This document shows positions 62,748-64,000 of a stretch of 64,000 nt of DNA, piece after piece. Location of the stretch: contig NZ_AP024169.1 in the NCBI RefSeq assembly GCF_016591975.1, positions 3,015,001 to 3,079,000 on the forward strand. Reading direction: 5' to 3'. Each line of letters opens with the position of its first letter. Position 1 is the stretch's first letter. A model generated the notes under the pieces. That model had not been told where the DNA came from. It saw nothing but the letters and a program-made list of their open reading frames with translations, and did not search any database. This DNA is from Anaeromicropila herbilytica. Lineage in GTDB: Bacteria > Bacillota > Clostridia > Lachnospirales > Lachnospiraceae. The translations under genes and the position numbers were made by a program.

Positions 62748-63752
62748 ATGAATCAAAAATCTAAAAATATTACCTTTTATCTAGGAATTTTACTTAGCTT
62801 ATGTATTGCAATACCAGCATATTTCTTAGGAGAACATTTCAAATTAATCGGCGGTTCTGTTTTTGCCATTCTAATAGGAATGCTTATTGCACCGCTACTA
62901 TCATCAAAGCAATTAAAATCAGGCATCCAGTTTACCTCCAAAAAGTTACTTCAATTATCCATCATCTTTCTTGGATTCGGCATGAACCTTCATGCCATAG
63001 TAACGATTGGCAAGCAATCCTTACTAGTTATGATCTGTACTATATTTACTTCGCTTGTCACCGCATATTTTGTTGGTCAATTACTAAAGGTAGAAAGTAA
63101 CACTCAAATATTAATAGGGGTGGGTACTTCCATCTGTGGTGGCTCTGCAATCGCCGCTACTGCACCTGTAATTGAGGCTAGTGATCAAGATATTGCATAT
63201 TCTATATCTACCATCTTCCTTTTTAACATCTTAGCTGTTTTTCTATTTCCTTCTCTCGGAAGAACTCTTGGATTAAGCAATACGGGTTTCGGAATGTGGG
63301 CAGGCACTGCAATTAATGATACTTCCTCCGTAGTTGCTGCTGGTTATACCTTTAGTGATGCCGCTGGGAATTACGCTACAATTGTTAAATTGACTAGAAC
63401 GTTAATGATTATACCTATTACATTATTTCTTGCTCTTTATCGAATGAAGAAAGGAACAAGTTCAAGTTCTAAAGCAAATTATAGTTTCAAGAAGATATTT
63501 CCTTGGTTTGTCATTGGTTTTCTATTGACCGCTATTATCAATACTTCTGGCATTCTACCAAGTGCAGTTAGTACTAATCTGAACTCTATTGGTAAGTTCG
63601 GAATTATCATAGCTATGGCTGCTATTGGACTTAATACGAATCTAAAGAAATTAATATCCAATGGTTTTAGACCAATTGTATTAGGCCTGTCCTGTTGGTT
63701 TATGGTATCGATTGTTTCTCTCATTGTTCAAAGATTGATAGGGATTATATAG
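62748..63752 (+). CDS. yeiH: YeiH family (UPF0324) membrane transporter
   Basis: A 334-residue membrane protein with about ten helices. Family signatures are GGSVFAILIGMLIAPLL, LLQLSIIFLGFGMNLH, IGVGTSICGGSAIAATAPVI and FGMWAGTAINDTSSVVAAGY, ending in FGIIIAMAAIGLNTNLKKL. Transport of sulfate-like or other small anions has been proposed for the family but is not settled. CAAGGAG precedes the ATG. It is divergent from a LysR gene, the usual arrangement. Confidence 0.95.
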   Translation: MNQKSKNITFYLGILLSLCIAIPAYFLGEHFKLIGGSVFAILIGMLIAPLLSSKQLKSGIQFTSKKLLQLSIIFLGFGMNLHAIVTIGKQSLLVMICTIFTSLVTAYFVGQLLKVESNTQILIGVGTSICGGSAIAATAPVIEASDQDIAYSISTIFLFNILAVFLFPSLGRTLGLSNTGFGMWAGTAINDTSSVVAAGYTFSDAAGNYATIVKLTRTLMIIPITLFLALYRMKKGTSSSSKANYSFKKIFPWFVIGFLLTAIINTSGILPSAVSTNLNSIGKFGIIIAMAAIGLNTNLKKLISNGFRPIVLGLSCWFMVSIVSLIVQRLIGII

Positions 63753-63802
63753 AATGATGTTTCCTGACAAATGACCTGTTTTGGAGGCAGTCTAGGCAAT
63801 TT

Positions 63803-64000
63803 GCACAAAACAGAAAAACTCATGCTTCATTGAATATGTATAAGAAGATCTAGTTCTCGGATCATTTTGTGTAAACATATGCTAAGACAGATAACTCGCT
63901 TCGCTCAGACAGATCTGTCCTAGCATATAACACGAATTGATCCGAGAACAAGATCTTCTAATACATATTCAAAGGCGCATTCGCTTTTTCTGTTTTGTGC
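63803..64000. repeat. Large nested inverted repeat (about 198 nt) at the window edge
   Basis: Outer arms GCACAAAACAGAAAAA (63803-63818) and TTTTTCTGTTTTGTGC (63985-64000) are complementary. Further complementary blocks lie inside in the right order: TTGAATATGTAT/ATACATATTCAA, AGAAGATCT/AGATCTTCT, GTTCTCGGATCA/TGATCCGAGAAC and ATATGCTA/TAGCATAT, with a GACAGATCTGTC palindrome and CGCTTCG near the tip. There is no reading frame of note. It begins about 50 bases past yeiH and may extend beyond the window. Confidence 0.85.

Noticed and set aside
1..64000. CRISPR array, tRNA or rRNA genes, insertion sequences
   Set aside because: No regularly spaced direct repeats, no clover-leaf tRNA pattern, no transposase or integrase frame were seen on reading; a tool-based scan would be the decisive check.

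Overview
The window reads as the chromosome of an AT-rich, spore-forming, anaerobic Firmicute of the Lachnospiraceae (Clostridium cluster XIVa). Support comes from spoIVA, strong AGGAGG ribosome sites, sigma-A-type promoters, the Clostridial order of the ribosome/secretion operon, DUF512 beside der, and starch and glucose uptake genes. The overall gene set resembles Lachnoclostridium (Clostridium) phytofermentans, but that is an impression from gene content, not a database match. No rRNA, tRNA, CRISPR array, phage or insertion-sequence gene was seen.

Layout. 1-13.7 kb (minus strand): mutS, a YesM/YesN two-component pair with its own promoter, rnhA with a membrane-anchored MutS-like ATPase, a secreted NlpC/P60 hydrolase, a ComEC-like metallo-beta-lactamase protein with a DUF3006 partner, and spoIVA. 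13.8-16.7 kb (plus strand): a NiCo riboswitch with promoter and terminator in front of a P2-like P-type ATPase, placed between spoIVA and gpsA. 16.7-21.3 kb (minus): DUF512, der, plsY, gpsA. Then prs (plus). 22.9-33.2 kb (minus): a long housekeeping run, ylxM-ffh-rpsP-khpA-rimM-trmD-(Nudix-like)-rplS-lepB-rbgA-lepB-rnhB-(FlhB tail)-yraN-pgeF. 33.8-39 kb (minus): a biotin-dependent carboxyltransferase/Na+ pump operon (mmdA-oadG-biotin carrier-oadB-oadA). 39.3-42.7 kb (minus): glucose PTS operon ptsG-crr-glcT, led by an antiterminator RNA and terminator. 42.8-51.3 kb: starch/maltodextrin locus with a LacI regulator, a divergent secreted amylase with CBM20, a cytoplasmic GH13 enzyme and malEFG-type ABC genes. 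51.6-53.5 kb: a D,D-carboxypeptidase and a DUF2007-like protein. 53.6-61.4 kb (minus): a complete four-gene Wadjet (JetD-JetA-JetB-JetC) anti-plasmid SMC system. 61.6-63.8 kb: a divergent LysR/YeiH pair, then a large nested inverted repeat running to the window edge.

How the genes work together. The secreted amylase releases maltodextrins, the ABC system imports them, and the cytoplasmic GH13 enzyme cuts them; free glucose enters by the PTS, whose operon appears to be controlled by GlcT antitermination. The decarboxylase operon links pyruvate/oxaloacetate, (methyl)malonyl-CoA and a sodium gradient. JetABCD forms a MukBEF-like motor with a Toprim nuclease that cuts circular plasmids.

The most unusual non-coding signals are: (i) two copies of an about 66-nt element able to form an interleaved (pseudoknot-type) double stem, in front of trmD and in front of oadA; (ii) a two-hairpin leader repeated in front of rnhB and of the FlhB-like gene, with a compensatory base change; (iii) the NiCo riboswitch controlling a P2-like ATPase; (iv) a sensor kinase whose best ribosome site points to an ATT start; and (v) the about 198-nt nested inverted repeat at the right edge.
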